The translations under genes and the position numbers were made by a program. A stretch of DNA of 64,000 bases from contig JBAJFE010000062.1 in the NCBI GenBank assembly GCA_037903355.1, positions 1,116,001 through 1,180,000 on the forward strand, given 5' to 3'. Of this stretch, positions 1 to 12,800 are shown one piece after another. The notes under the pieces are model-generated. The model did not search any database. It was given only the letters and a program-made list of their open reading frames with translations, and was not told the DNA's origin. Source of the stretch: Trichuris trichiura. Taxonomy: Eukaryota > Nematoda > Enoplea > Trichinellida > Trichuridae. Position 1 is the first letter of the stretch. Each line of letters starts with the position of its first letter.

Positions 1-3000
1 TGCTTCTGAGTAAGTCATCCTTTCTTTCACTAATTGGAAAGGAGTCCAGTACTGCTGCTTCATATCGAGTTGTTCCAACATATCGAATGACCGCTGTTCC
101 TGAAAATTTGAAGTTCTGTTCTTGCATGGCTCACCCTTGTCAGTTGACCTTCTTAATTGACTACTTCGCAAGACTCATGATAGGACTCTTTAATTCAGTT
201 ACCTTTTCTCCGTTTAATTCTATGACTTCGCCGTTATTGTATGGGTCTAATCGAAGTTTCATCCTTCAAAACCTTCGGTAGAGCTTGGTTTATGATCTTG
301 CCCCTCCCAAGGGTTTTTAACGATATACTAAATGCTTCCCTTTACTTCCTTTGAGATAAATTCAGTAGTTTCTTTTTTACTCGAGAAGGTAGGCGTCGCA
401 GGTAGTACGTATTATAAGCATGTAACAGGGGTTTTTCTTGCTGAGTTAAGCTGCAGGACTCTTGATTGAAAGTGTGGCCTCAGTTTAAGCGTTGCAACTT
501 ATTGTTACGGTCACTGGTTCTTTGTCATGTAAAATTGATTGTTCATTGAAGAGCCATCTTACCTTTTTGTATTGTTCGATGCAATCATTGTGCAAAGTAA
601 TCAGCATGCTCATATTGTTGTGTGAGCTTTTTTTTTCTGGTTTATCCCATAAATCCTGACACGTTTTTTCCTCACACGCCTTTTCCGCATTCCTAACGCG
701 TTCTTGCAGTTCTTCTTGTGTTCGTCGATATGCCTCGCTTGGTTTCAAGAAACGCTATAATTAAGTGAGCGATCGTTATGCGAACAATCTTGTAGCTTGG
801 AAAGCGCGAAATGCTCAGCTGCTGAACTTTAGGCTTCCCTTACTTGCCCAGAATGTCTATTAGCTGTATAATAGTGCATCTGCGTACGTTCACTCATTTG
901 TTTTTACTCAGCCTTTATCTTTACGCTATGAAGAAATTGTCCTACTGTCATTTTCCCACAGACTAAATTAGGTTGACGGCTTTGACTACTGCTGCGTTTC
1001 TTTCAAGTGAGTATATAAGTACGACTTTTGATTGTTCAGTAGGAAACCTGAGAAAATCTATTCTTTTTTGGGCATGTAGCGTTGCGAGTTGTGTCAACGA
1101 TATTTTGAAAGTTATACTTACTTCAATCCTTTGCAGGAGATCTGCTCTCTGAAAAAAATTTGGACATTAGCTTTGGCAGAGTTGGAACAGACGCAAAACG
1201 TTATGTTTTTGATGTCAACGTGTTATGATCTTTTTCCCAGTAGTCTTTCGTTGCTAATGTTATCTAAGCAAGAGTAGTCGCACTCGTTTTATTTTGACGT
1301 GTTGATTGTTCTTGTTCTCTCAGCGAAATATAGTTAGTTAATATTCTGCACAACAGCTTATTCACACGCCGTAATTTATTAACAATTAATGTGCAGCCGC
1401 ATCTACGCTTGTTGTAACACTGTCTCAATTGTGCTCAGGCTACAGCTGAAACCCCCTAATTTGACCACCCAAGCGACTGGGAAAAATTGGGCATTATAGG
1501 TGGTCAACATATCGAACCTATGGTTATGAGTGGTTCGGCTGAATAGATTGCATTTGAACCACCGTAAGTTGTCCATTCAACAGACTGGTAAATTTACAGT
1601 GAACAAACTAGCATTGCGTCCATATACCACGTCACGGCTGAAGAGGTCAACTTCCCACTTAAGGAGGTTGTCCTTGCGCTTATTAACGTGCGGACAAACC
1701 AACTGGTCAAAATTCGGCCAACTTAGGGAGGTGGTTGCCATATAGGAATGGTCAGCTTTGGGGGTTCCACTGTAATTGTGGATTGTGGGTACTCATACAA
1801 GCAAGTGTTTAACTGTGACGAAACTGGAACTTACTGGAAAAATTGACAAGTAAGACATTTATTTAAATTGTTTTGTACTTTGGCTATTTTTTACGAAACG
1901 TGGAAACTCCGTCAATATGGTGCCATATGTGCGTGGGACTTACCGCTTGAAGAACTGGTAGTCCCATTTGGATACTTGACCAGGTGTCTTCGGCTTCCTC
2001 GAGGGTCATATTATCTTTTGTAGATTGGAAGCTGCTCCAATAGTCTTCCTTAAATTCCAGTTCGCCCAACGGTAGCATTGGGTCTAAATCATCCTGAAAA
2101 ATCATTTTTTTAATCTTATCTGGCTCACATTTTTTCGCAACGATTTTCGGGCGGTCGTTTTGCAAAGGTTGTAGTGGCACCCCCTTCTCTGTCTTTAGTC
2201 ATTTTAACCTTTTGTGCTGGTTGCCTACCGCCGTCTAGCCATGATTAGATCTAAATGCTTTACTGCTGTTCCTAGCACTACGTTTCTGTGTCTGAGTCTC
2301 ATAGTGATACTTTGAGTTTTTGTTTCATATTTTGACTTCATTTCGTTGAAAGTAATCAAGGGTTTCTTGTCTGTCAATCTGGACGAGTAGCTAACGCAGG
2401 TAGTGCTAAACATAAAATAACATTTTTCTTACTTGTTTAGAATCAGGTGCTGCGGTCTCTCCGTTCCTGGCTAGTGAGATGACGGCAGTTCTAATCAGAA
2501 TTACGGCTAATCTTTTAAAATGTACATGAGACTTTTACTTGACGCTGCTTCCTAATATTTTCAACTTCATGTCATTTTAAATGAATTTTTCCTTAAGGAA
2601 TCGTCTTACCTGGTTAAGTTGCTTTTGCAGTTCTTCCCGAATTCGTTCGTCCGCTTCGGATGGTCTCAAAAGATTCTGGAAAGAAAGGAGAGCGCATTGT
2701 ACGTTTGTCGCAGTTTAGACTGAGCGACATTGCCATGTTTCTCAATGTTTCAGTTTCTCTATTTGATATTTCTGATTTTAAATTAGCTCTTCCCTATGGG
2801 TTGGAAAAGAGGACAGACGTTTGATAACGAAAAGACAGCAACCTTAGACATTCAGCTACTTCATTTAACTTGTGCTGCTTGTGGAGCATTCATTTTCTAG
2901 TCATTGTTTTAATACTAAATCTTAATGTGCTGTTACGATTCAGTGTGGTAAGTGTGTAAGGGTAAATGTTGACTGTTCGATCAGAAGCGCTGATTAAGCT

Positions 3001-3835
3001 GTTAATTTTCGAGTGAATGATATTTTGTAAATGAAGCTTACCTCAATCTTTTCCAAGAGCTTTTCTTTCTGAAAAAATAAGCATGAAAGCGTTTTTAAAC
3101 AGTGTATCAACTGACTATTAACGCAAAAGTGTAAAATGCTGCTCAATTCTATACGTTTAGCCTCCATGCATTCACTCCCTGAAGCAGGGACAACAAACAT
3201 ACTGGAAGCTCGACTATTTCGTTGTAATTTTAAGCTGCACAGTATTAATGATGAGTACATAATCTCAATGACTAGTCATCTATGTAAAAATGCTATCTCG
3301 TATTTTAGGCTTATAACGGGAAAAGGTTCCCCTGCAAGCCCATTTATACTCTTTTTTTCTAAATTCTCGATAACCTGTTTTGTCCTGTACTAACCCCTAA
3401 TCGTTTAAAATTCCAAAAAAACCTTACAAAGAAGTACATTGTCAAAGCCCTGAGCTTCATTAAAACCGATTTGATTTAACATCAGACGTGAACTGTTTTT
3501 TGGAAACTCTGCGTTTCATTCATTTGGACGAGTGAATGAAAGGAACAGAATTCTTTTCCTTTATGCTAATTGGCTGACTAGATTTTTCGGGAACTCTTGT
3601 CTCGACAATATCTTGCCAATCAAGTTTTAGAAAAGTGAAAATAAATGTTTTCATTCACAGTTGCTCTTTGAATGTAAATAAACTTGTGCCAACGACCTCT
3701 AGGATGATGGAACTAAATCACTTTTCATGACGAATGCGATACCAAAAACTGTTTTTATAAGAAGATAATTCTTTTTTATTATTCTTATTTTCAAATGATC
3801 AGTCCTTATTTCTACGTATTTTGGAAATGAACTCT

Positions 3836-3924
<89 letters not shown>

Positions 3925-4093
3925 TCTACTTAATAAATTCTAAGAAGATTCTAGTATGACGTGAAGATCATTTCTGTGCAGGAATTCCTACTTCAGCAAG
4001 TTTTCAATAAACTGAAAAACTGAAGCATGTTACCGTTTGTCCTGTGCCAGTGCTGGCCAAGCATGCAAGCCATAAGATTGTTAGCACTTTCAT
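1..4093 (-). CDS. Modular secreted micro-exon protein, gene 2 (5' part; runs off the left edge)
   Basis: This is the tandem paralogue of the gene starting at 29365. Exons: signal peptide 4034-4093; module 1 B 3042-3068, A-short 2610-2675, C 1944-2093; module 2 B 1122-1148, A 563-754, C 1-99 (incomplete; by comparison with 24151-24297 about 48 bases lie outside the window). Exon order, sizes and phase 0 match gene 1 exactly. The product starts MKVLTILWLACL and ends the signal exon with GQT, as in gene 1. Module 2 A is about 81 percent identical to its counterpart by eye, and module 2 C is nearly identical, whereas module 1 C is far more diverged. The first intron carries a long TC microsatellite and the C-to-B intron a TA-flanked MITE; both are absent from gene 1. 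The remaining modules and the stop lie beyond base 1. Confidence 0.78.
563..1148 (-). other. Gene 2 module 2, B and A exons
   Basis: B 1122-1148 reads RADLLQRIE. A 563-754 (64 codons) starts RFLKPSEAYRR and keeps Cys27, Cys32 and Cys58, with Tyr62, exactly as in gene 1 module 2. The missing fourth Cys therefore predates the gene duplication. The A-C intron is only about 460 bases here against about 780 in gene 1, the difference being mostly the foldback element in gene 1. Confidence 0.8.
1443..1772. mobile_element. TA-flanked MITE (mariner/pogo-like ends), copy 1
   Basis: Starts CAGCTGAAACCCCC and ends with the inverse GGGGGTTCCACTG; flanked by TA on both sides. About 330 bases with no transposase frame. 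A second copy with the same ends is at 36662-36847. TIR plus TA duplication points to a Tc1/mariner/pogo-type non-autonomous element; the superfamily is an inference. Repeated 'gttgac/gtcaac' words fill the interior. Confidence 0.65.
1944..3068 (-). other. Gene 2 module 1 (B, short A, C exons)
   Basis: B 3042-3068 reads KEKLLEKIE. Short A 2610-2675 (22 codons) reads NLLRPSEADERI... then GTAAGA. C 1944-2093 (50 codons) has EDYWSSF, MTLEEAEDTW and ends LQA before GTAAGT. The short A is shared with gene 1 module 1, so the loss of the Cys half also predates the duplication. Confidence 0.78.
3837..3927. repeat. (TC)n microsatellite
   Basis: About 90 bases of nearly pure TC, in intron 1 of gene 2 just after the signal exon. 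Gene 1 has only a few TC units at the matching place (about 29.19 kb), so it expanded after the duplication. Confidence 0.97.
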
Positions 4094-4133
4094 AGCTGAC
4101 AAAATCGACAGATATTTTGGGCATTATATAGTC

Positions 4134-4140
4134 TCTGTCT
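4134..4140 (-). promoter_or_regulatory. TATA box of gene 2
   Basis: On the minus strand GACTATATAATG lies 41 bases before the ATG at 4093, aligned with the TATA box of gene 1. Sequence upstream (to about 4.4 kb) still aligns with 29.4-29.7 kb, so several hundred bases of proximal promoter were included in the duplication. Confidence 0.65.
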
Positions 4141-5930
4141 CCTGTTGTGAACGCATAGTTTAATGATTGAATAATAAGGCCTTCATGTTTGATCACACCC
4201 TGTTTAAGCAGTCTCACGTGACGTAGAATTTGCTCTTCAGTACGTGTAGTAACTGAGCAGAGGTTGATTGTACACAGGACTGTTTAATGATGAAAGGTTG
4301 AACTTAGCGCGTTCGCATTTTAATCACAGGTTGTTGATGAGTTGTATAAATTGAGTAGTTTCAGGCCCCAGTGGCTGCACGTCCTTTGCTAAACGTACGC
4401 GCGGTTTTTCATCATAGAATTACCGATGCTTACCAGAGAATTGTTATTCTGGTCAGAACATACTTGGATGGCTTCAAAAATGAAGTAGTGCAATACGGTT
4501 CACCTGTATGCTAGTAAATAAGTAGATAGAAAAAAGCGGAAAACAGAGCTCTCAGGGCCCTGAGGTTTCGTCGTCAGCGTAAGAAAGAGTTTCTTCACTA
4601 CCCTTTATTATGATCACAAACTTGCTATCTTACGGTTCTTGCAGTTTTCGAACAGTGAAAAACAGGATTTGACTTGTAACATTTTTGCTCACAATGTAAA
4701 CTCACGTAGAAAGGTCACATAACACGTTACATAACAAGTGACGCCATTTAATAGCAGTTGCAATGATCCCATTTAGTTTACCAGTGTCGCGCGTTTCAAT
4801 AGATCAGAAGAGGTTTAGTACAGCGTTTGGCAGACACGTGTGGGCGCTACCAGTTCAGGAAAGTTGTGGAACAAAAAAAACAACTCGAAAACGTACAGAC
4901 ACCGTTCTGTCTAACGAAGCCCATTTGCTCATTTGGCAGTTCCTCACAGAAGACAACAAAGTTCGCTAGAGTCATACTTGCGTGAGTTTATGTGGGGTCA
5001 AAGGCTGCAACTCAATGAAGACCCATTGTCAAAAATCCTGCACGAGATTGCAGTGTACTGCCCCTCCCTGAGTGACCATTGTCTATTTATTTTATCGTGC
5101 ATGCGACTAGTCTTTCCCGCGTACCTTGTTTATTGGTCCGTGTGCCTGTACGTTAAGGTACATTTTGTTGCTGCTTTTGGTTCAATGTTATCCCAGTAAT
5201 TCTTCTGTACTAATCCTAAAGCAAAACTTAAGACAATAGAGACGTGGGTGATTCTTTTTCTACGCAAGCTGCATGTTCAAACCACTGGTGCTCCGTAGAG
5301 TCAGCTTGTTGCTCATTATTATTGCTCAAGTCGCTATTGCTCTAAATTCTTTTTACATAAACCAAAAATTCGCCAACAGTTTTTCTCTGGGCCACCTGGG
5401 CCTAAATCAAAACTTGAGACATTTTAATCTTGCTTATAGTTTCTTGCGCAACAAGAAATTATAACCACTAATACTGTATACAGTCAGCCTGTGATAGCCA
5501 AGTCTAGGCGCTAAATTAAGGTCACCATACAAATAACCGTGATGCCATGACATAACAGGAGTGCACTGCTGCGAATGGGCAAATTCACATGAAAAAGCTA
5601 CTCTAATTAAGTAGTTGGTTTCTTCTTGATGGATGCATACAATTTCATCCCACCATTTTGAGACCACCTGACACTGACAGGAAATGTTTGTCATTAAACT
5701 AAAGAGTTTATTAGGGAGAAAAAGCTTCAGGATCATCTTCTTACCGCCATCTGCGTCTGGCAAAATTCCGATGTAATAGTAGGAGCCAAATATCTGGCCT
5801 GTTTCCACGTGATTACTGTTAATGTTATTAGCTCAGAGAGCAGCGATTTGTTTGGCTGACGACGCTTGCCTAAGCATTAGTCACCTTAACCCACATCAAG
5901 GTCAATAGTTTGGGCGCGTCTGGTGATCAG
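4141..5930. other. Upstream flank of gene 2; no gene recognised
   Basis: The first few hundred bases align with the flank of gene 1 (29.4-29.7 kb). A 124-codon minus-strand frame at 5434-5808 (contains SCQCQVVSKWWDEIVC) is the longest open frame here, but I see no family, no clear splice context and no paralogue, so I do not call it a gene. Confidence 0.4.
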
Positions 5931-5974
5931 GAGTTATTTTTATCATTCCAAGTAGAATGGATGGGATATTCTAC

Positions 5975-6420
5975 ATGAAATCTTGGGCCTTTACTCAAAA
6001 GATCCAGGTGGTTTACGCAGAGGTAAAGTTCAAACCGTGAATGTCGAAATCCCGTTAGTTCAAAACCCCGAATGGGTAAAAATCCAGCTGGATCAATACC
6101 TCGAATAGAGCGAAAATGCACTGCAAAATCTGGCCTTGTGGCAATTGTGCATTGGCATTTTCTAGACAAAGAATGTATTCGAGTAAAGGTGTTATTATAC
6201 TGGTCATCGTGGAAGTCAATGATCTAAAAAGCAAGACCAGTATAATGACTCCTCTACTCAAATGCATTCCTTATCTAGAAAAGACCCCATGGCACAACCT
6301 GCCGCAAAGCCAGTGTATCTTTGACCTATTCGGGATTTTGATCTATCAAGATTTCGACCCGTTCAGGATTTCAACCTTTCAAGATTTTGACTGTCACCAT
6401 TTGTGCACACGTATCAGCGG
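5975..6420. mobile_element. Foldback element with 17-bp arm repeats, copy 1
   Basis: A long imperfect palindrome: the left arm ends at about 6210 with TTATACTGGTC, a spacer of about 30 bases follows, and the right arm begins GACCAGTATAA at about 6236. The outer arms contain a 17-bp degenerate tandem repeat (ctatcaagatttcgacc and variants, 6326-6392). The 173-codon plus frame across it is a by-product. A related copy lies at 36218-36500. Confidence 0.7.
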
Positions 6421-6429
6421 GAAGCTTCG

Positions 6430-8600
6430 TGACTTAACAGATCAGAACATCTTATTCATATGGTCACTTTGCGATGCCAGCCACCAAAGTCTTCAACAAT
6501 ACTTTCGAGAGCCAACGTCTGGTCTCTTGCTTTTCTGGGAACATTGTATGTTGTTCCGTGCCAGATGCTTTCTCTCATCATTACAGACTCGGTTTTTGGC
6601 ACGCGGTCATTGTATTGCATTAGGTCTTCAGGGCTAAATTTTGCTGAAGCACAATCCGTCTAAAATACCTTTCTGAGTGAAGTACTTAAAGTTCTGCTGA
6701 TGCATAATGCCAAACGCAGTTCTGACGCCGAACCTAAGTCTTAACCCACAGCTAAGCAAGCGGTAGCATTAAACCAACAGTGGACTATGCTATCAGCTGA
6801 AAAGCTTAAGATAGAGCATCGTTTTCCAACCTTTTAGCCGCCATCGTCTCCTGACGCTGTAATTACCCCGCTGGGAATTTTGTTTCATCAAAGTTCCCTC
6901 TTTATCGCTCCTACGTGACGCTTTGACACTGTTTCGGCGGCGCAAATTGGACAGCTAGCCTCTAGTTTTTATATCTTGTTCCTTTTTTCTTCTGGCAGCG
7001 AACCACGCTGGGATGATGCTGGCTGAACAACTATGAGTAAGATCAGCACAGTGGAATGGGCAGCCGAAATGTGCATCCTCAGCATGATGGCAGTGCTCTC
7101 CGAGAGATCGTCTTTGCTTACGTTTAAAGAATCCAGAATTCTTCCAGAGTTCGCGTTGCTCCCTCCTCTGATGGATAGTTTTCGGAAGAACTCCTTTTGC
7201 GGACGGCTGCTGTAGTTCACGAACTTCCTCTTGCTTGTAGGCTTTACTGTGCGTTAAAGTACGTAAGCCTCTGCTCGCAACTTCATGTAGAGCAAGCCAT
7301 TATTGGATCAAGAGATGATGGCCTCCTTAAACAAGTTGCAAAAGTCCCGGGCACTGCATCACCACTCAGCTTGCCGTCGTTTCACAGGAGACCAAAACTG
7401 ACGCATTGGGGCACCCTACTGGAGAAAGCTTTTTGAATTTTTGTTTCTTCTACCATTCGCAGAAATAATAATACTAAAGCCATAATAAAGCACCCCCTAC
7501 TGGAGGCCTCTTCAATTTCTGTTACCATACGCAGAAATACAGGAACTGCCTCTTTCGATGATTAGCATCTGTTCGAGTGGCTAAGAAGCCACAGACATCA
7601 ATGAGTAGTTCAGTTCAGCTAAACAACCTTATGCGATAGTTGGTGCTTCTTTTGGTGGTCAAATTATCTCATCAGTAATGATCTTAATTTTCAGTAGCAT
7701 CGTAAAGTTGCTCGCGTTATGACAGCTTATCGGTTAGATGTGGTTGCACAGTATATCTTACTCGCCTAAAGAATTCAGATTCCATACCTATTTGAACTAG
7801 AGTTGAGTGTACATGCGCTGTTGAATATGCTGACGACAACTGCGCTGATAACGGGGAAAGCTTGGCTCAGCTAAGCAGACTCCAAGATGATTTTTTTGCA
7901 TATTTAATGAACGCAAAACTTCATGCAGAAATTGTTTTACTAAATCGTGTGCGAGTCATACAGAAGAGAAGACGGTAAACGAAAAACAGCCATTGAAAAA
8001 TCTCTTATTTTCGCTTCCGTTGCTTCCATTTCTCACGGTTAAGCAATCTCGATGGTGTAGACCTGCAGTTCTTCCTAAAATAAATGTCAATTTTCATTCT
8101 AAGTCGTTTACATTGAGTATTCATTTCAGCATAACTGGTTCAGATGAGTGTATAGTAGACATATTCTGATCATTACAAGCTCATTTTTTAAATACGTTTC
8201 CTGAGCAAAAAGATTAGATCTGCCAAACCAAATGGTTAAAGTAGCCTATTACGGTAGTGACACCGACTATTATGTGGTTCACCATACTTCATTTTTCTCG
8301 TAGTGCCACAACGCAACGACAATGGAATCTTCCTCGCTCGTCCTTTTCATGCTTTTAAAACGTTGATTCTTCACGTGCAGTTCGTGCAATTTTTTCTTTT
8401 CGCTCTCGATTGACTACAACGAATGAGAAAGCTTCACTAAGGTCATGCGACTTAAGATGAAAACATTCGTACTGAAGCCCAATGGGATGTCAATGAGCTT
8501 ATGGTACACATAATTCCTGATATTCATAACCGTTTAACAGAACGAGCAGTCGCCTTGCCTGCCTTCCAAAAGTTTATTATCCTTTTCCATTCATGAAAGC
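6430..8600. other. Intergenic stretch with a local direct repeat
   Basis: No gene recognised. Two copies of a roughly 55-base segment (cacccctactggag ... cgcagaaata) lie about 79 bases apart at 7411-7467 and 7490-7540. The open frames at 6969-7436 overlap each other on both strands and show no domain. Confidence 0.4.
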
Positions 8601-8689
8601 TGTGTAAACGTATACTGCCCTTGCTATGTCGGAGACTTGCGATCTTGTAGCAACGAAACCGCTCGTTTACAACAAACGGCAAGGACGAG

Positions 8690-9110
8690 AAAAGATATAT
8701 AAGAGTATAGTCTGTAAAAGGATAAGACACGGTATGGCGGAGGACGGAGCAGGGACGAATACCCTGTCAGTAAAACGGGAACACGGAAGAACTCACAAGG
8801 GAAGACACCGGAAGAACACGCCACACGCCGAAGGTGTCAGCCTAACGGAAAAAGAACGAGAAAAGGAACCACCCGTGTGGGAAAAGAATTCAGCTGACAA
8901 GTGGCCGCACCCAAATGCCAATCAAACAGAGGGTGCGGCCCTCTTGCGCAGCTAACTTCCGTGAATTGACCTATTTGTAAAACTGTTTGTGCTGTGCGAC
9001 GTAAGCAGTTGTCAAACTGCATCTTCAGGCAACTAAGTTGCACCGAAGGCGTGAGCCGCCTTTGACATGCTCTAGTCACCGAAGCCTGTCTGAATAAAAT
9101 CGAATACACT
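8690..9110 (+). other. GC-richer block with TATA-like start, hairpin and AATAAA
   Basis: Contains AGATATATAAGAG at about 8692, an open frame to 8955 rich in Lys/Arg/Glu (no domain), a perfect 10-bp hairpin 8903-8912/8931-8940 (GGCCGCACCC, loop 18) and AATAAA near 9094. This layout resembles a small Pol II unit or a solo LTR, but I found no flanking duplication or second copy. Confidence 0.3.
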
Positions 9111-9238
9111 ATAGTCAGGAAGGTAAATAAAAGGAACAAAGGAAGTTAAGACATAGACTTATGCACGGGCAGTCAAGCAACCGCATATACTGCGCCCTAA
9201 CGTTGAGCTACGTTTGATAGGCCTGAGACAATAGCCAC

Positions 9239-9244
9239 TTTATT
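9239..9244 (-). terminator. Candidate poly(A) signal of gene 1
   Basis: AATAAA on the minus strand, about 330 bases after the stop at 9573. No closer AATAAA was seen. Position only; no transcript evidence. Confidence 0.35.
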
Positions 9245-9572
9245 TCTGAGCGGTTGTTAAAGACACAACACTGTGGTACATTCAATCTTTAGTTTTAATA
9301 AATGTGAGAGTAGCGTCTCAGCGCTCAGTTTGACTTGAGCAATCTTTTTTGCATAAGTGATGCCGCTCTTCTTTCAAATTTAAATACTTAAACGAAAAAA
9401 ATATAAGATTAACTATTTGTAATTTCTCAGGTTTGTTGTCGTACTGTTCGTAAACAGCGAACAACGTTTCTTTATCGATGTTTTTTGGTGATAAGCCGAA
9501 GTTCTTGATCAAACTAGTCATTAAGCTGCAGTATTTGCTTTTTCACGCTTTTCTTGCTTAAGCACTGCCCTT

Positions 9573-9898
9573 TCACACTAATATCTTACGTACTGTTTGG
9601 CATGCCGTCATGCACTTTGTAAATCGATCAGCCGCAATTTCTTGGTGTTTAAGCACTTTCGCGCTGAGTACTGCTTCCAGAAGATCAGCGCATTGTCCGG
9701 TTTGACAGTTTGTGTACTGTTCATGAACTCTGATGTCCAGTTTTTTCTTTAACTCCTTTTCTTCTTTTGTCAGTTTCAGTGTTGTCTGAATCACACATAT
9801 GAGCACACTCTAGCATTTATGCCGTTTCTCTTTCCGTTCTATTAGTTAAATATAATTTCGAATTGACTTACCAATGCGGCTTCATATCTTTCTTCTTC
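9573..9898 (-). other. Gene 1 module 8 (B and terminal A exon)
   Basis: B 9872-9898 reads EEERYEAAL. The last A exon starts at 9785 (TTLKLTKEEK), carries CX4C and CX3C (CMTAC), and reads through to TGA at 9573 with the tail QTVRKILV. A donor-like GTACGT lies at the position where earlier A exons are spliced. Splicing there to a later AG would give a slightly different short tail, so the exact C-terminus is uncertain. No C exon follows. Confidence 0.68.
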
Positions 9899-12800
9899 CT
9901 AAAATAATACGAGTCAGCAGCCTGCTAACAACAGTTTACTCGATTCTTTCCAAATCTGTACTAAAAGGCCATGGATTATAAATTGAATGTTAAGTATTGT
10001 AATGTATTTCGCATTAGATTGTTTGCTCACTAATCCAGCAAACCTATGTGATCTGAGAGACTTCGTAAGGAGGCTTTCTTAGCATGAAGCATAAGGTTTT
10101 GTCGCAGCTATTCAATACCCATGTCAAGCAAGAACAGACTGGATAACCATCTTCCTTCTCTGACATTAAGGTCCTTCATGTGTAGATCAGTAATTTAGGC
10201 TCCTTAGTTCTATTTGAGTTAAACCTGCACGTACATGAGCCATCTTTGTTATCTTTGTTAGTGTATTCATGTCAGGGCCTTGCGCTACACATTGTTCATC
10301 ATCTAAATAGTTATGAGGAACCTAGAAGAATTCGTTGCAGTGTCAAATTCATATTGACATGCCTAGTCCGACATCAGTTCAGACGTGTGCGTATACCAAC
10401 AGTATTTTCATTTTGCGTAGTGCATTTTTAATGAATCTAGCACCCTCTGCGGCTTCTCTCATTATTTGTGGGCGAAAACCCAGTAACTTAAGTTAAATGG
10501 TGGATAGCCTAGGCGTGCAGTTTTCTTTCCATGGTTTTCACGAATGCTGGATGATCGTTTATAAGAAGACAGACAACACGTTGTTTAGAAGCCTAGCTGT
10601 CCTTGTTTAATCGTGAATGTGATAATTACCCTGACATAGATTTTTTTAAAAATGAAGTGTGCTTACCTCTTCTAACAGCTCATAATTAGCTCTGACATTT
10701 GTCCAGTAAGCTATGGCATCTTTAAATGATTTTGCTTTAGATGCTGTGTACTCCTGCCAGGAATTGCGTTTCCTTCTAACTTCGTCTCGTAGACCGTATA
10801 ACTTCTGCTCCTGAAAATAAAAACTATGCTTTTGTACAGATTCCTCGTCTGAAACGTTCTGTCCTGCATTTATTTTGGGTAGTAAGGCGCATGTTAATAA
10901 GTTGTCACCTTTTCTGTGATGAGTTTAGAAGCCCTACTTCACAAAACGAAAGCGCGCTTATGAATACGTTCGATGGAATGCCTTCTTACCATTTTAGTTT
11001 CGTTCATACAATGGCTGTATGTGTCCAACAATCTGTAGAACTGTTCAACTGTTTCATCACTTCCTCCGTTCTTTTTGACTGCTTCTCTGCATTTTTTCCC
11101 AGTTTCAATCATTCTGTTGCTCAGTTCTTTGTTTAGTTTTTCATGAGCTGCTGTTGGCTTTAATATGCGCTGTAAGCAACAGAACGCATTACGCTTGTTT
11201 TAAAGCTCAGGGCATGCGAGGTGAGCTTGTATTGATTTCCTTTCATTTATATCAGAAAAGCGTACATGTGTTGGGAAAAAACTGTGTGCTTTACTTTAGC
11301 TTTTTCTCATAATTCTTCCCTATCATGGCTTCTCGTCAAGTCAGTCAGTTCAGTTTCTTACGGGAACATAATTTAAGCAGGCGTATTGGACAGTCTTTTC
11401 AGACAGACTGACCTTATGACTCAAAAATTTAAATGTGTAAGTGAAAGTTTCAATGCTTTGTTGTCTAGCGTGATTCTACTAAATAGTGACTATGTCTATT
11501 GCTGGTAGTATGAATTTAGCAGACGATATTCAACAAGATAGGTCGTACCTCAAGCTTTTCCAGTTGCAGTTGTTCCTGAAAAAATAATCACAGTAATAAA
11601 TTGAAGCGTTCTTCATTAATAAAAATTTCAAAGCTCATTACAAATTGCGTTTCCAATAAATCACTACAAAAATGCTAAACCATTTCACGCTGCTACAGGT
11701 GAATTGCATTATTAAAATTCCTCAGTGACTAACGCAATTGCATTGTTGCACCTTTCCATCCATGTGAACATTTGCACCTGCGTCACTGATTTCTACAGTT
11801 CAGGATTGCTGTTGCCCCTTTTTACGCTTACTACGCTGAAGGTTCTTCAAACCGTTCATAGCTGTGCTTAACCCTCTTTGCTGCGCTCAACTCTCAGGAT
11901 AGCGGAACGAATCCTATTGAAAGTGTTTTCCTGTGCCATTGTTGAAGTGATGAACGCATATGTGACAGCATTTCAGTCCCTATACTTCGATTGGCCTTTG
12001 AAATTTTCCTAAGTTTGAAAACATGTAGACGTATTAGTGAGCTTCAACTAATGGTATGTTTTCAAGGTTGCCCTTCAGCACAACGAGCAGTCTTTGTCAC
12101 ATTATAACTTAATTTTTCAGATTCGCTCGTGTAGATAATTCTCCTTCCAACCAATATGTAATTTATAAATTTTTGATCCACCAATAATTGTTGCTGAGAA
12201 TATTTTCCTTCTGAGGGGTTTAAATTTTTGCATTGGGCATTTACTGCACGATTCCTTCTGTCAGTCGATTTTTTTTATCAATTAACACTATCACTTTCAT
12301 TTATGACTCTGAGCCTGTATGAAAAGTTTCCAATGTCAAGCTGTTCTCTGAAAGCTTGACTTTATTACAGAAGGTAACGAAGGCACAAAGTGCTCCTTTT
12401 AAAAACGTTTTCGACATTGGGAGCATTCAAAACAGGTCCAGCATTATACATAATCCCAAAGAAAGCCGCAACCTGATGTCTGTCCACAGTTTCGTTTATA
12501 TATCTGTATGACCCCCTAGAGATACTTTATGCTGTGAACGTTGCTATGTTCTTCTTGCTGGCTGGGCTGAATGTTCAAGGCGTCACTCCGCCGATAAATA
12601 AGTTTCCCCTTTTTCATGCTCTATCGACCAGAAAGCCTCACAACTTAACATTTATGAAATAAAAGTTATTTTAAAGAACGGTTTGTATACCGTAAAACAT
12701 TTTTACAAGAAACGTTTACTACGCGCACCTGTTAAGAAAGAAGAAAGAAAAGAAAAGGAAAAAAGAAAAATTAAGTACGTTGTGCTTTCCCTATTCTCAT

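Noticed and set aside
5434..5808. 124-codon minus-strand frame
   Set aside because: Longest frame in that intergenic region but without recognisable domain, paralogue or splice context.
6116..6637. 173-codon plus-strand frame
   Set aside because: It runs across the foldback element and its 17-bp repeats; the opposite arm gives a similar antisense frame, so openness is a composition effect.
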